From Comamonas sp. lk (GTDB lineage: Bacteria > Pseudomonadota > Gammaproteobacteria > Burkholderiales > Burkholderiaceae_C), in the NCBI GenBank assembly GCA_945925985.1, contig CAMELV010000003.1, forward strand, positions 1 through 64,000: DNA of 64,000 nucleotides, in the 5' to 3' direction. The notes under the pieces were generated by a model. The model did no database searches and was not told where the DNA came from. It worked only from the letters and a program-made list of their open reading frames with translations. Positions 7,196-15,110 of the stretch are shown one piece after another. Positions within the stretch are counted from its first letter, which is position 1, and every line of letters starts with the position of its first letter. The position numbers and the translations under genes are program-made.

Positions 7196-8745
7196 AGCAG
7201 GGTGACTTGTGCCGCCTTGGTCGTTGGCTGCAGGCTGGCCCATGCGCGGACGACGCCATAGCTGCGCCAGGGGTGCCAGGCCCGCGTCACTGCCAATGTG
7301 GCCTGCGCCGCTCGGGGTTGGCCCTGCAGGCCCAGGGCCCGGTGCAGCGCCACATCGCTGGCGGGCATGGCATCGGGCCAGCTGAGCGCCCGCATGGCGA
7401 TGTACTGGGCGGTCCAGTCACCCACACCGGGCAGGCTGCGCAACGAGGCCATCGAGGCAGCCACATCGGCGCCGGGTTCCAGCCGCAACTGGCCGCTTTG
7501 CAGCAGCTGGGCAATGCCCTGGATGGCGACCTGTTTTTGTCGGGTGAGGCCCAGCGCGCCGAGCGCATCGCCACTGGCCTGGGCCAGAGCCTCGGGGCTG
7601 GGGAACAAGAGATTCAGCCCCGCCATGGGTGTGGCCAGCGGCTCGCCCCACCGCGCCACCAGCCGGTTGGCCAAGGTGCGGGCCGCGGCCACGCTGATCT
7701 GCTGGCCCAGCACGGCGCGCACTGCCAGCTCAAAGCCGTCCAGGGTGCCGGGCAGGCGCAGGCCGTCGCCGTTGGGAAAATGGGCGTGCAGCTGTGCGTT
7801 GATGGCCCGCGGATCAGCGTCCAGATCCAGCCAAGCGCGCACCTTGGCCAGCAGCAGCGGCAGCAGCGGCTGGAGTGACTCGCTCACCCAAAGGTTCAGC
7901 CGGGCACGGCTCGGTTCAAACTGGGCCTGTACCCAGCCGTTCAGGTGCAGTGCACCCTGGCTCAGGGTGACGGTGCGGGCCAGTGTGGGTGTGCCAGCTT
8001 CGCCAGTCATTGCCTCCACGCCGTCGAGCTGGCGCTGGGCGAAAAAGGCCAGCATCGCTGTTGCGTCATAGGGCGGGCGGTAGGCCAGTCGAAGCAGCAG
8101 GCCGGGCTTGGCGGGCATCACTGCATTGCCACGGCGCAAGCCGGACGGGTTCAGGCCGTAATGGCTGCTGAAGGCCGCATGAAACCGGCGTTGGCTGCCA
8201 AAGCCGCTCAGGCGGGCCACGTCGGGTATCGACAGCGTGGTGTCGGTCAGCAACTGCTTGGCGCACAGCAGGCGCCGGGTTTGCAGGTACTGCAGCGGCG
8301 ACACGCCCAACTGCGCCTCGAAAATACGCCGCAGGTGGCGGTCGCTCACACCCAGGCGCTGGGCCAGCTGTGTCATGCCGGTCCGACCCGGGCCGGCCAG
8401 CGGGGCTGCATCCAGCAGCTGTGCAGCCTGCACGGCCAGGATGCCGACCGCATCGTGCGCAGACCAGGGTGCGGCGCCGGGCACACGGTTCAGGCGGCCC
8501 GGGGCCAGTTCGGGCCGGCAAAGCAAGCAGGGCCGGAAACCGGCCCGCTCAGCCTGTGCGGCCAGGGTGAAAAAGTGGCAGTTGTCGCGGCGCGGCGTGC
8601 GTGCTCGGCAGACGGGGCGGCAGTAGATGCCGGTCGAGCTGACACCGGTGAAAAAGCAGCCGTCAAAGCGCGCGTCGCGGGCCAGTAGGGCGCGGTAGCA
8701 GGCCTCGTTGTCGGGCTCTTGGGGTGCGGCGGTCATGCGGCTCAT
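7186..8745 (-). CDS. Ada-type sensor/AraC regulator fused to AlkA 3-methyladenine glycosylase
   Basis: 519 residues in three parts. Residues 15-80 are the Ada methylphosphotriester domain: zinc Cys in GIYCRPVCRAR (C42, C46) and PCLLCRPE (C73, C76), with C42 the expected methyl acceptor. Residues 85-200 are an AraC-type double helix-turn-helix (GVSDRHLRRIFEAQLGVSP). Residues 215-519 are AlkA_N plus an HhH-GPD glycosylase, with LPGVGDWTAQYIAMRAL and the catalytic Asp in MPASDVAL. It should sense alkylated DNA, activate repair genes and excise alkylated bases. The O6-methylguanine domain of classical Ada is absent and is supplied by ogt just downstream. Start chosen at ATG 8745 or 8736; a 33-residue basic extension to 8844 is unlikely to be translated. 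Confidence 0.88.
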   Translation of the reverse strand: MSRMTAAPQEPDNEACYRALLARDARFDGCFFTGVSSTGIYCRPVCRARTPRRDNCHFFTLAAQAERAGFRPCLLCRPELAPGRLNRVPGAAPWSAHDAVGILAVQAAQLLDAAPLAGPGRTGMTQLAQRLGVSDRHLRRIFEAQLGVSPLQYLQTRRLLCAKQLLTDTTLSIPDVARLSGFGSQRRFHAAFSSHYGLNPSGLRRGNAVMPAKPGLLLRLAYRPPYDATAMLAFFAQRQLDGVEAMTGEAGTPTLARTVTLSQGALHLNGWVQAQFEPSRARLNLWVSESLQPLLPLLLAKVRAWLDLDADPRAINAQLHAHFPNGDGLRLPGTLDGFELAVRAVLGQQISVAAARTLANRLVARWGEPLATPMAGLNLLFPSPEALAQASGDALGALGLTRQKQVAIQGIAQLLQSGQLRLEPGADVAASMASLRSLPGVGDWTAQYIAMRALSWPDAMPASDVALHRALGLQGQPRAAQATLAVTRAWHPWRSYGVVRAWASLQPTTKAAQVTLLAA

Positions 8746-8873
8746 GATACGTGCCGAGCGCCTGGCCAGTGGCCGTTTTCGGACCTGTGAGCCCGCCTGC
8801 GCAGTCCGAGTCGGGCGGCGGGAGCCCCCTACAATCTTTGTCACAAAATCACGCCAGACCAGGGGAAATTCTC

Positions 8874-10256
8874 ATGCAACTCGATGCCGCCATCTTCAAA
8901 GCCTACGACATCCGGGGTATCGTGCCCGCCGCCATCGACGAGGCCCTGGCCGAGGGGCTGGGCCGTGCCTTTGGCACGGTGGCACGGGCCGAGGGCGAGG
9001 CCTGCGTGGCCGTGGGCCGGGACGGCCGGCTGAGCGGCCCGAGCCTGATAGCGGCATTGATTCGCGGCCTGGTCGCCAGCGGCATTGAGGTGATCGACAT
9101 TGGCATGGCGACCACGCCCATGTTGTACTTTGCCGCCAGCACCCTGTGCCGCAGCGGCATTCAGCTCACGGGCAGCCACAACCCGCGCGACTACAACGGT
9201 TTCAAGATGGTGCTGGCCGGCCGGGCCATTTTTGGCGAGGAGATCCAGGCGCTGCGCCACATGATGGCCGCTGAAAGCTGGACGCTGCGGGACGGTGGCT
9301 CGGTGCGCACAGTGGATGTGCTGCCTGCCTACCGCGGGCGCATCGTTGGCGACATCCGCTTGGCGCGGCCCATGAAAATTGTGGTGGACTCGGGTAACGG
9401 GATCGCGGGGGCCTCGGCGCCCGACATTCTGCGCGGCATAGGTTGTGAGGTGATCGAGCTGTTCAGCGAGGTCGATGGCAACTTTCCCAACCACCACCCC
9501 GACCCGAGCAAGCCAGAAAACCTGCGTGACCTGATCGCCGCGCTCCAGGCGAGCGACGCGGAGCTGGGCCTGGCCTTTGACGGCGACGGCGATCGCCTGG
9601 GCATCGTGACGCGAGAGGGCAACAACATCTACCCCGACCGTCAGATGATGCTGTTTGCGCAGGACGTGTTGTCGCGCGTGCCGGGCGGTACCATTTTGTT
9701 TGACGTGAAATGCTCGCAGCGCTTGGCGCCGGCCATTGTGGCGGCCGGCGGTCAGCCGCTGATGTACCGCACCGGCCACTCACTGATCAAGGCGCGCATG
9801 AAAGAGCTTGATTCGCCGCTGGGTGGCGAGATGAGTGGTCACATTTTCTTCAAGGAGCGCTGGTTCGGCTTTGACGATGGCACCTACGCCGGCGGCCGTC
9901 TGCTGGAAATCTTGAGCCGCAGCGCCGACGCGGGCGCGGTGCTGAATGCCTTGCCCAGCAGTTTTTCCACGCCCGAACTCAATGTGAAATGCGCCGAGGG
10001 TGAGCCGCACCGGCTGGTGGCCCAACTGCAGGTACAGGCGACGTTTGCGGCGCCCGCGGTGGTGAACCTGATTGACGGCCTGCGGGTCGATTGGCCCGAC
10101 GGCTTTGGCTTGATTCGCGCCTCCAACACCACGCCGGTGCTGGTGCTGCGCTTTGAGGGCCACACGCCCGAGGCCCTGGCACGCATCCAGGCCGAACTGC
10201 TGGCGCTGCTGCGCACGGTCAAGCCGGATGCCACGCTGGACCAGGCGGCACATTGA
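8874..10256 (+). CDS. algC: phosphomannomutase/phosphoglucomutase
   Basis: 460 residues of the alpha-D-phosphohexomutase superfamily. It interconverts hexose 1- and 6-phosphates for LPS and nucleotide-sugar synthesis in the cytoplasm. The phosphoserine loop is QLTGSHNPRDYNGFK (S101), the metal loop is FDGDGDRLG (D236, D238, D240), the sugar-recognition loop GEMSGHIFF is near residue 318, and the phosphate-binding RASNTTPVLVLRFEG is near the C-terminus. All four domains are present. Start at ATG 8874 with AGGGGA ten bases upstream; the frame is open to 8751 but without support. The next gene (heptosyltransferase) starts at a TTG overlapping this stop. It could be named manB; the bifunctional AlgC assignment is by overall similarity. 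Confidence 0.88.
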   Translation: MQLDAAIFKAYDIRGIVPAAIDEALAEGLGRAFGTVARAEGEACVAVGRDGRLSGPSLIAALIRGLVASGIEVIDIGMATTPMLYFAASTLCRSGIQLTGSHNPRDYNGFKMVLAGRAIFGEEIQALRHMMAAESWTLRDGGSVRTVDVLPAYRGRIVGDIRLARPMKIVVDSGNGIAGASAPDILRGIGCEVIELFSEVDGNFPNHHPDPSKPENLRDLIAALQASDAELGLAFDGDGDRLGIVTREGNNIYPDRQMMLFAQDVLSRVPGGTILFDVKCSQRLAPAIVAAGGQPLMYRTGHSLIKARMKELDSPLGGEMSGHIFFKERWFGFDDGTYAGGRLLEILSRSADAGAVLNALPSSFSTPELNVKCAEGEPHRLVAQLQVQATFAAPAVVNLIDGLRVDWPDGFGLIRASNTTPVLVLRFEGHTPEALARIQAELLALLRTVKPDATLDQAAH

Positions 10257-11275
10257 ACATTCTGATCGTCAAGCTGTCCTCGCTTGGCGACGTGGTGCAC
10301 GCCATGCCAGCGGTGCAGGACCTGCGCAGGTCCTTGCCCCAGGCCCAGATTGACTGGGTGGTGGAGCCGGCTTTTGCGCCGCTGGTGCGCCGATGCAGCG
10401 GGGTGCAGCGGGTGATCGAATGTGACTTGCGGCGTTGGCGCCGTGCGCCGCTGGCGGCTGGCACCCTCAGCGCTTGGCGCGTTTTTCGCGCCGAGCTGCG
10501 GGCGCGGGACTATGACCGGGTCATTGACCTGCAGGGCCTCAGCAAATCAGCACTGGTGGCCTGGCTGGCGCGGTTGGCGCCGGGCGGACGTCGACTGGCC
10601 CTGGCCGGGCGCAGCGATGGTTCGGCCTATGAATCACCGACGCGCTGGGTGGCCGACCAGGTGGTGGCGCTGCCGCCGCACATTGGCGCAGTGGCACGCA
10701 GCCGCGCCCTGTGCGCCAACGGGCTGGGCTACCCGCTGTCTGATGCAGTGTCGTTTGGGCTGCTGGCCCGCACCCAGCTTGAGGGTGTTGCTATTGAAAA
10801 TGAAGCGTTAATGGCGCTGGGGCCGAAGGTGGTGGTGCTGGCACATGGCAGCGCGCGCGCCGACAAGCTGTGGCCGCTGGCGGCCTGGCAGGCCTTGGGC
10901 CAGCGCGTGATGGCGCAGGGCTACACCTTGGCGCTGCCGCATGGGAATGACGCCGAGTTGCAGCAGGCGCAGGCGATTGCGCAGCCGCTGGCCGGTGCAC
11001 AGGTTTGGCCCCGGCTGGGGCTGGATGCCTTGACCGATGCGATGGCCCAATGCGCCGGTGTGATCGGGGTGGACAGCGGTCTGAGCCACATGGCCGTCGC
11101 GCTGGACCTGCCGCACGTGCAAATCTACAACTTCGACACCGCCTGGCGCACCGGGCCGGCGCCGGGGTCGCGGCAGTGCAGCGTGGTGGGTACGCCCAGC
11201 CCCACAGTGGACCAGGTCTGGCAGGCCTGGCAGGCTGTGTGCCCGGTGGTCAGCAAAGTGGCGGTGTCGACCTGA
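10253..11275 (+). CDS. waaC: lipopolysaccharide heptosyltransferase I
   Basis: 340 residues of glycosyltransferase family 9. It adds the first L-glycero-D-manno-heptose to Kdo on the lipid A core at the inner face of the inner membrane. The N-terminus NILIVKLSSLGDVVHAMPAV is the family hallmark; the nucleotide-sugar site GVIGVDSGLSHMAVALDLP is near residue 262. The start is a TTG whose last bases overlap the TGA stop of algC (TTGA), so it is translationally coupled; no in-frame ATG fits the conserved N-terminus. It is followed by waaA through a TGATG junction. Around residues 178-187 (GVAIENEALM) the DNA resembles the dispersed AT-rich repeat, suggesting an old in-frame insertion in a loop. 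Confidence 0.9.
   Translation: MNILIVKLSSLGDVVHAMPAVQDLRRSLPQAQIDWVVEPAFAPLVRRCSGVQRVIECDLRRWRRAPLAAGTLSAWRVFRAELRARDYDRVIDLQGLSKSALVAWLARLAPGGRRLALAGRSDGSAYESPTRWVADQVVALPPHIGAVARSRALCANGLGYPLSDAVSFGLLARTQLEGVAIENEALMALGPKVVVLAHGSARADKLWPLAAWQALGQRVMAQGYTLALPHGNDAELQQAQAIAQPLAGAQVWPRLGLDALTDAMAQCAGVIGVDSGLSHMAVALDLPHVQIYNFDTAWRTGPAPGSRQCSVVGTPSPTVDQVWQAWQAVCPVVSKVAVST
10785..10810. repeat. partial dispersed AT-rich repeat inside waaC, copy B
   Basis: The stretch around TTGCTATTGAAAATGAAGCG matches the GCTATTGAA...AGC core seen in copy C (12030-12090) and copy H (58594-58634), and is noticeably AT-richer than flanking waaC sequence. It keeps the reading frame. Short, so confidence is limited. 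Confidence 0.4.
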
Positions 11276-12630
11276 TGCGTTGGCTTTATTCGCTGTTCAT
11301 GGCGCTGGCTCAGCCCGGCTTACGGCGCAAGCTGGCGCGCCGGGCCTTGGTGGAACCCCTGTACGCCGAGGCGGTGCCGGAGCGCTTTGGCCAGTACACC
11401 AGCACCTGGCCGGCTTCTCCGGGGCCTACCGTCTGGCTGCATGCGGTGTCCTTAGGTGAGACCCGCACGGCCGCCCTGCTGATCGTGCTCTTGCGCCAGG
11501 CCCTGCCCGGTATGCGGCTGCTGCTGAGCCACGGTACCGCCACGGGCCGGGCCGAGGGCGCACGCCTGTTGCAAGCTGGTGACGCGCAGACCTGGTTGCC
11601 CTGGGACAGCCCTGGCCCGGTGCGGCGGTTTGTGCAGCAGTTCCGGCCAAATATCGGCATTCTGATGGAGACCGAGGTCTGGCCCAATTTAGTGGCAGCC
11701 TGCCAGCAGCAGGGGGTGCCGCTGGTGTTGGCTAATGCCCGCTTGAGCGAGCGGTCCTTGCACAAAGCGCAGCGGCTGGCCTGGCTGGCGCAACCAGCCT
11801 ACCGGGCGCTGACGGCGGTCTGGGCCCAGTCGCCGGACGATGCGCGCCGCCTGCAGGCCCTGGGCGCGCCGGTGCAAGGTGTGTTCGGCAACCTCAAGTT
11901 CGACGCCGAACCCGATGCCTCCCAGGTGGCGGCCGGCCGGGAGGGGCGTGCCAGCCTGGGCCGACCGGTTGCCATGCTGGCGAGTTCGCGCGACGAAGAA
12001 GAGGCACTGTTGCTCCAAATCCTTGAGGCAAATCAGCCTCTAGGCCCCGTGGATATTGAGGTTGTAGCTATTGAATCAGTAGCGATTCAGCCACAGTGGC
12101 TGATTGTGCCGCGTCACCCGCAGCGCTTTGAAGCCGTGGCTGAGTTGGTGCAGGCCCGCGGTTTTTCGCTGGTCCGGCGCAGCCAGGGCGGTCCCTGGCC
12201 GCCCACAGAGGTGAATGGGGCGGGGAGTAGCGGGGATACAGGTGATCGTGCCGGGCAGCCGCCGACGATCTGGCTCGGTGATTCTCTGGGTGAGATGGCG
12301 CTGTATTACGGCCTGTCCGACGTGGCGCTGCTGGGCGGCAGCTTTGAGCCGCTCGGTGGGCAAAACCTGATCGAGGCCGCAGCCTGCGGCTGCCCGGTGC
12401 TGATGGGCCCGCACACCTTTAATTTTGCCGAGGCCGCAGAGCTGGCACTGGCGGCCGGTGCGGCGCAGCGGGTGGGCTCGATGGGGGAGGGTGTGGCCGC
12501 GGCGCAGGCGCTGGTGGCCCAACCGGCGCAACAGCACACCATGGCGGAGGCCGCACGGCTTTTTGCCGGCGCCCATGCCGGCGCCGGGCAACGCACCGTA
12601 GCGGCGCTGCAGGCTGTGCTGCTGGCTTAG
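11275..12630 (+). CDS. waaA: 3-deoxy-D-manno-octulosonic acid (Kdo) transferase
   Basis: 451 residues, slightly longer than the usual 420-430. It transfers Kdo to lipid IVA at the inner membrane. A hydrophobic N-terminus (MRWLYSLFMALAQPGL) anchors it; the acceptor domain includes WLHAVSLGETRTAALL (E at about 61) and PNIGILMETEVWPNLV (about 123), and the donor domain has LGDSLGEMALYYGLSDVALLGGSF (shortened motif: GDSLGEM) near 340 and LIEAAACGCPVLMGPHTFNF near 365. Start at ATG 11275 overlaps the waaC stop. A dispersed repeat at 12030-12090 encodes about 20 extra residues (around 252-272) between the two Rossmann domains without breaking the frame. The gene ends tail to tail with tolC, with overlapping stop codons. 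Confidence 0.92.
   Translation: MRWLYSLFMALAQPGLRRKLARRALVEPLYAEAVPERFGQYTSTWPASPGPTVWLHAVSLGETRTAALLIVLLRQALPGMRLLLSHGTATGRAEGARLLQAGDAQTWLPWDSPGPVRRFVQQFRPNIGILMETEVWPNLVAACQQQGVPLVLANARLSERSLHKAQRLAWLAQPAYRALTAVWAQSPDDARRLQALGAPVQGVFGNLKFDAEPDASQVAAGREGRASLGRPVAMLASSRDEEEALLLQILEANQPLGPVDIEVVAIESVAIQPQWLIVPRHPQRFEAVAELVQARGFSLVRRSQGGPWPPTEVNGAGSSGDTGDRAGQPPTIWLGDSLGEMALYYGLSDVALLGGSFEPLGGQNLIEAAACGCPVLMGPHTFNFAEAAELALAAGAAQRVGSMGEGVAAAQALVAQPAQQHTMAEAARLFAGAHAGAGQRTVAALQAVLLA
12030..12090. repeat. dispersed AT-rich repeat inside waaA, copy C
   Basis: The best-preserved copy. It has AAATCAGCCTCTAGGCCCC at the left, then GTGGATATTGAG and GTTGTAGCTATTGAATCAGT on the right. It is translated in frame within WaaA as roughly NQPLGPVDIEVVAIESVAIQ. 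It aligns along most of its length with copy E (31671-31722) and, more weakly, copy G. Confidence 0.65.
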
Positions 12631-13949
12631 TTGGCCAACAGTGCGTTGATGGGCTTGAGGTCGTCCGCCTTGAGCACGCCCGTGGCCTGGCGCAGCTTGA
12701 GCCCGCCGACCAACACGTCGTAACGGGCCTTCGCCAGCTTGGCTTTGGTGTCAAACAGCTGACTTTGTGAGTTCAGCACGTCGATGTTGATGCGCACCCC
12801 GACCTGGTAGCCGAGCTTGTTGGCGTCCAGCGCGCTCTGGCTGGAGACTTCAGCCGCCTCCAGCGCTTTGACCTGTCCCTGGCCCGACAACAGGCCGTAA
12901 AAGGCGGCCCGGCTGCCCTGCGCGACCGTGCGTTTAATGGCGTCCAGGTCGGTCCGGGCTTTGTCTTCGAGCGACAGGGTTTCCTTCAGCCGATTTTCAA
13001 TGGCATAGCCAGAAAATAGCGGCATGGTGAAGCTCAGGCCGACACTGGCGGTGGTGGTGCGGAAGGCGGAGGTCGAGCTTGCAGATTCACCATTCTGCGT
13101 CAGGTTCAGGTTGCCGTTCAGGTCCAACGTGGGCTTGGAGGCCGCCTGTGCCTTGCGGGTTTCCAACTGCGCGACTTCAAGCGCCAACCGGGTTTGCTGA
13201 ATGCCCGGGTGCTGTTCTTCAGACTTAAGCACCCAGGGCGCCACATCGTCGTGCTGCAAAGGTGGCAGGGTCAATGGCAGCTTGACGGCCAGAGGCGTGG
13301 AATCGGTCTTGCCGACGAGTTGGTCCAGGGCCAGTTTCTTCACCTGCAGGTCATTGCGACCGGCGATTTCTTGGGCAATCACCAGGTCAAAGCGGGCCTG
13401 TGCCTCGCGCGTGTCGGTGATGGTGGCGGTGCCGACCTCAAAATTACGTTTGGCGGAGGCTAACTGCTCCGACACCGCTGCCTTTTGTGCCAGCACGAAT
13501 GTCAGGCTGTCTTGGGAGGCCAGCACATCAAAATAGGCCGTGCTGACCTTGATGATCAGGTCTTGTTCGGCCGCCAGCAGTTGCTGCTCCACCAGCTGGA
13601 TCTGCCGTTGGCTTTGATCAAAGGTGATCTGGTTGGCGGGACGGTAAAGCGGCTTGGAGGCGTTGAGTGTGGCGCTTTGGGTGTCGTAATAGCCTTGTTT
13701 GGTCTTGGCCAGGGTGTTGTCAATGGCGCTGAACGAGGCGTTCGCGCTCAGACCAATGGTGTGCAACAGGCCGGCGCGCGCCTGCTCTGACTTGGACAGC
13801 GTGGCATCAAATAGCGACTTGACCGATTGGTAAGAGGCGTCAAAGGCGCGAGCTGACTCATACAGCGCCACCAGGCTTTGAGCCTGAGCCGGCAGGGCCA
13901 GCGCTGCGCCGAGGGCAAGTGACAGGGGTAACAGACGAAATGCGTTCAT
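12627..13949 (-). CDS. tolC: TolC family outer membrane efflux protein
   Basis: 440 residues with a signal peptide (MNAFRLLPLSLALGAALALPAQAQ). Two outer-membrane-efflux repeats of long amphipathic helices are visible (about 30-225 and 245-425), and the N-terminal SLVALYESARAFDASYQS is typical of the TolC branch rather than the CusC/OprM branch. It forms a trimeric outer membrane channel for type I or RND systems. It is the last gene of a same-strand row with rhodanese, Pcm-like, RND permease, adaptor and TetR genes, so it is probably the channel of that pump and also a housekeeping TolC. Its stop overlaps the waaA stop from the opposite strand. Confidence 0.9.
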   Translation of the reverse strand: MNAFRLLPLSLALGAALALPAQAQSLVALYESARAFDASYQSVKSLFDATLSKSEQARAGLLHTIGLSANASFSAIDNTLAKTKQGYYDTQSATLNASKPLYRPANQITFDQSQRQIQLVEQQLLAAEQDLIIKVSTAYFDVLASQDSLTFVLAQKAAVSEQLASAKRNFEVGTATITDTREAQARFDLVIAQEIAGRNDLQVKKLALDQLVGKTDSTPLAVKLPLTLPPLQHDDVAPWVLKSEEQHPGIQQTRLALEVAQLETRKAQAASKPTLDLNGNLNLTQNGESASSTSAFRTTTASVGLSFTMPLFSGYAIENRLKETLSLEDKARTDLDAIKRTVAQGSRAAFYGLLSGQGQVKALEAAEVSSQSALDANKLGYQVGVRINIDVLNSQSQLFDTKAKLAKARYDVLVGGLKLRQATGVLKADDLKPINALLAN

Positions 13950-14042
13950 GGGTGTACCTTGATGGAAGAGGTGGAATCTGGCTTTAAAGACAACTGAAGC
14001 GACAACGTGGAGGGTCCCGAGTGGCCGGCGCGTGCCAGCGGC

Positions 14043-14384
14043 TCAGTAGCGCGGCACGCTGGCGTCAAGCTCGAGTGACCAGGCGTCGATGCCGCCGGCG
14101 ATATTGGCCACGTGGGCGAAACCTCGGGACTGCAAAAAACTGGCGACCTGCATGCTGCGGCTGCCATGGTGGCACAGGCAGGCGATCGGTTGAGTCGGGT
14201 CAAGCTCGGACAGCCGGGCGGGCACCGTGCCCATCGGGATCGTGAGCAGGTTGAAGTCCTTGGCGCTCACGCTGGCAGTGCGCAGTTCCGAAGGCTCGCG
14301 CACATCCAGCACCGTGGGTTGGCCGTGAGGGCCTGCGCTGGCGAGCCAGGAGGACAGTTCAGAGGGTCGAATCTGGGTAATCAT
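14043..14384 (-). CDS. rhodanese-like domain protein
   Basis: 113 residues forming one rhodanese domain. The active-site loop CHHGSRS contains the persulfide Cys (about residue 71), and VLDVREPSELRTA (about 25) is the usual second motif. It is a cytoplasmic single-domain sulfurtransferase of the GlpE/PspE kind. It lies between pcm and tolC on the same strand, an arrangement I recall from other Burkholderiales, though no direct role in efflux is known. Spacing is 33 bases to pcm upstream and 93 bases to tolC downstream. Confidence 0.88.
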   Translation of the reverse strand: MITQIRPSELSSWLASAGPHGQPTVLDVREPSELRTASVSAKDFNLLTIPMGTVPARLSELDPTQPIACLCHHGSRSMQVASFLQSRGFAHVANIAGGIDAWSLELDASVPRY

Positions 14385-14417
14385 GCTTGGTCAATGCGGG
14401 TCAAAGCTGGTCAGGGC

Positions 14418-15071
14418 TCAGAAGTGAAAGTGAGAGGGTTCAGGGAAGTTAACCAAGCGCGGCGCCACAGTGTCCCAAGGCTGGCGCGTCAGGTAGTCGG
14501 CCTCGCCGGTGCGGGTCACCAGGGTCGCCCGCATCACGGGTTCCTCGCCCACAATGGCGACCAGCCGGCCGCCAAGGCGCAACTGGGCCAGCAATACCGG
14601 CGGCACCTCCGCCACCGAGCCATTCAGCATGATGACATCAAAGGGCCCGTCAGCGGGGGCGCCCTCAGCGCCATTGCCCTCGCGCACCTCGGCGTTGTAG
14701 ATGCCGGCTTTTTGCAAATGGGTGCGCGCCATCTGCGCCAGTTCGGGTACGCGCTCCAAGGTCAGCACGCGCTGCGCCCGGTGCGCCAGCAGGGCGGTCA
14801 TGAAGCCGGAGCCCGTGCCAATTTCCAGCACTTTCTCGTGTTTTTGTACCGCGGCATCCTGCAGCATGCGGGCCTCCACGCGGGGGGCCAGCATGCACTG
14901 CCCGTGTCCGAGCGGAATTTCCATGTCGACAAAGGCCAGCGCCTTGTGCGCCAGCGGCACGAAGTCCTCACGTCGAACGACCGCCAGCAGATGCAGCACC
15001 GCCGCGTCCGCCACGTCCCAGGGCCGGATCTGCTGTTCGATCATGTTGAAGCGTGCTTGTTCCAAATCCAT
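14418..15071 (-). CDS. pcm: protein-L-isoaspartate O-methyltransferase-like protein
   Basis: 217 residues with a class I SAM-dependent methyltransferase fold of the PCMT family. The SAM motif I is VLEIGTGSGFMTALLA (about 80-95), preceded by the family segment QCMLAPRVEARMLQDA, and motif II is PFDVIMLNGSVAEVPPVLLAQL (shortened: DVIMLNGSV) near 140. The N-terminal MDLEQARFNMIEQQIRPWDV is typical of the short Pcm variant found next to tolC in betaproteobacteria. Such short forms may not be true isoaspartate repair enzymes. Start at ATG 15071; the RND permease gene ends 39 bases upstream. Confidence 0.8.
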   Translation of the reverse strand: MDLEQARFNMIEQQIRPWDVADAAVLHLLAVVRREDFVPLAHKALAFVDMEIPLGHGQCMLAPRVEARMLQDAAVQKHEKVLEIGTGSGFMTALLAHRAQRVLTLERVPELAQMARTHLQKAGIYNAEVREGNGAEGAPADGPFDVIMLNGSVAEVPPVLLAQLRLGGRLVAIVGEEPVMRATLVTRTGEADYLTRQPWDTVAPRLVNFPEPSHFHF

Positions 15072-15110
15072 CCGTGTACTCCAGGGGTGCGGTGCGCCAG
15101 TATTTTGATT

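Noticed and set aside
8841..9779. Minus-strand open frame opposite the phosphomannomutase gene
   Set aside because: Shadow frame; the plus strand encodes all phosphohexomutase motifs.
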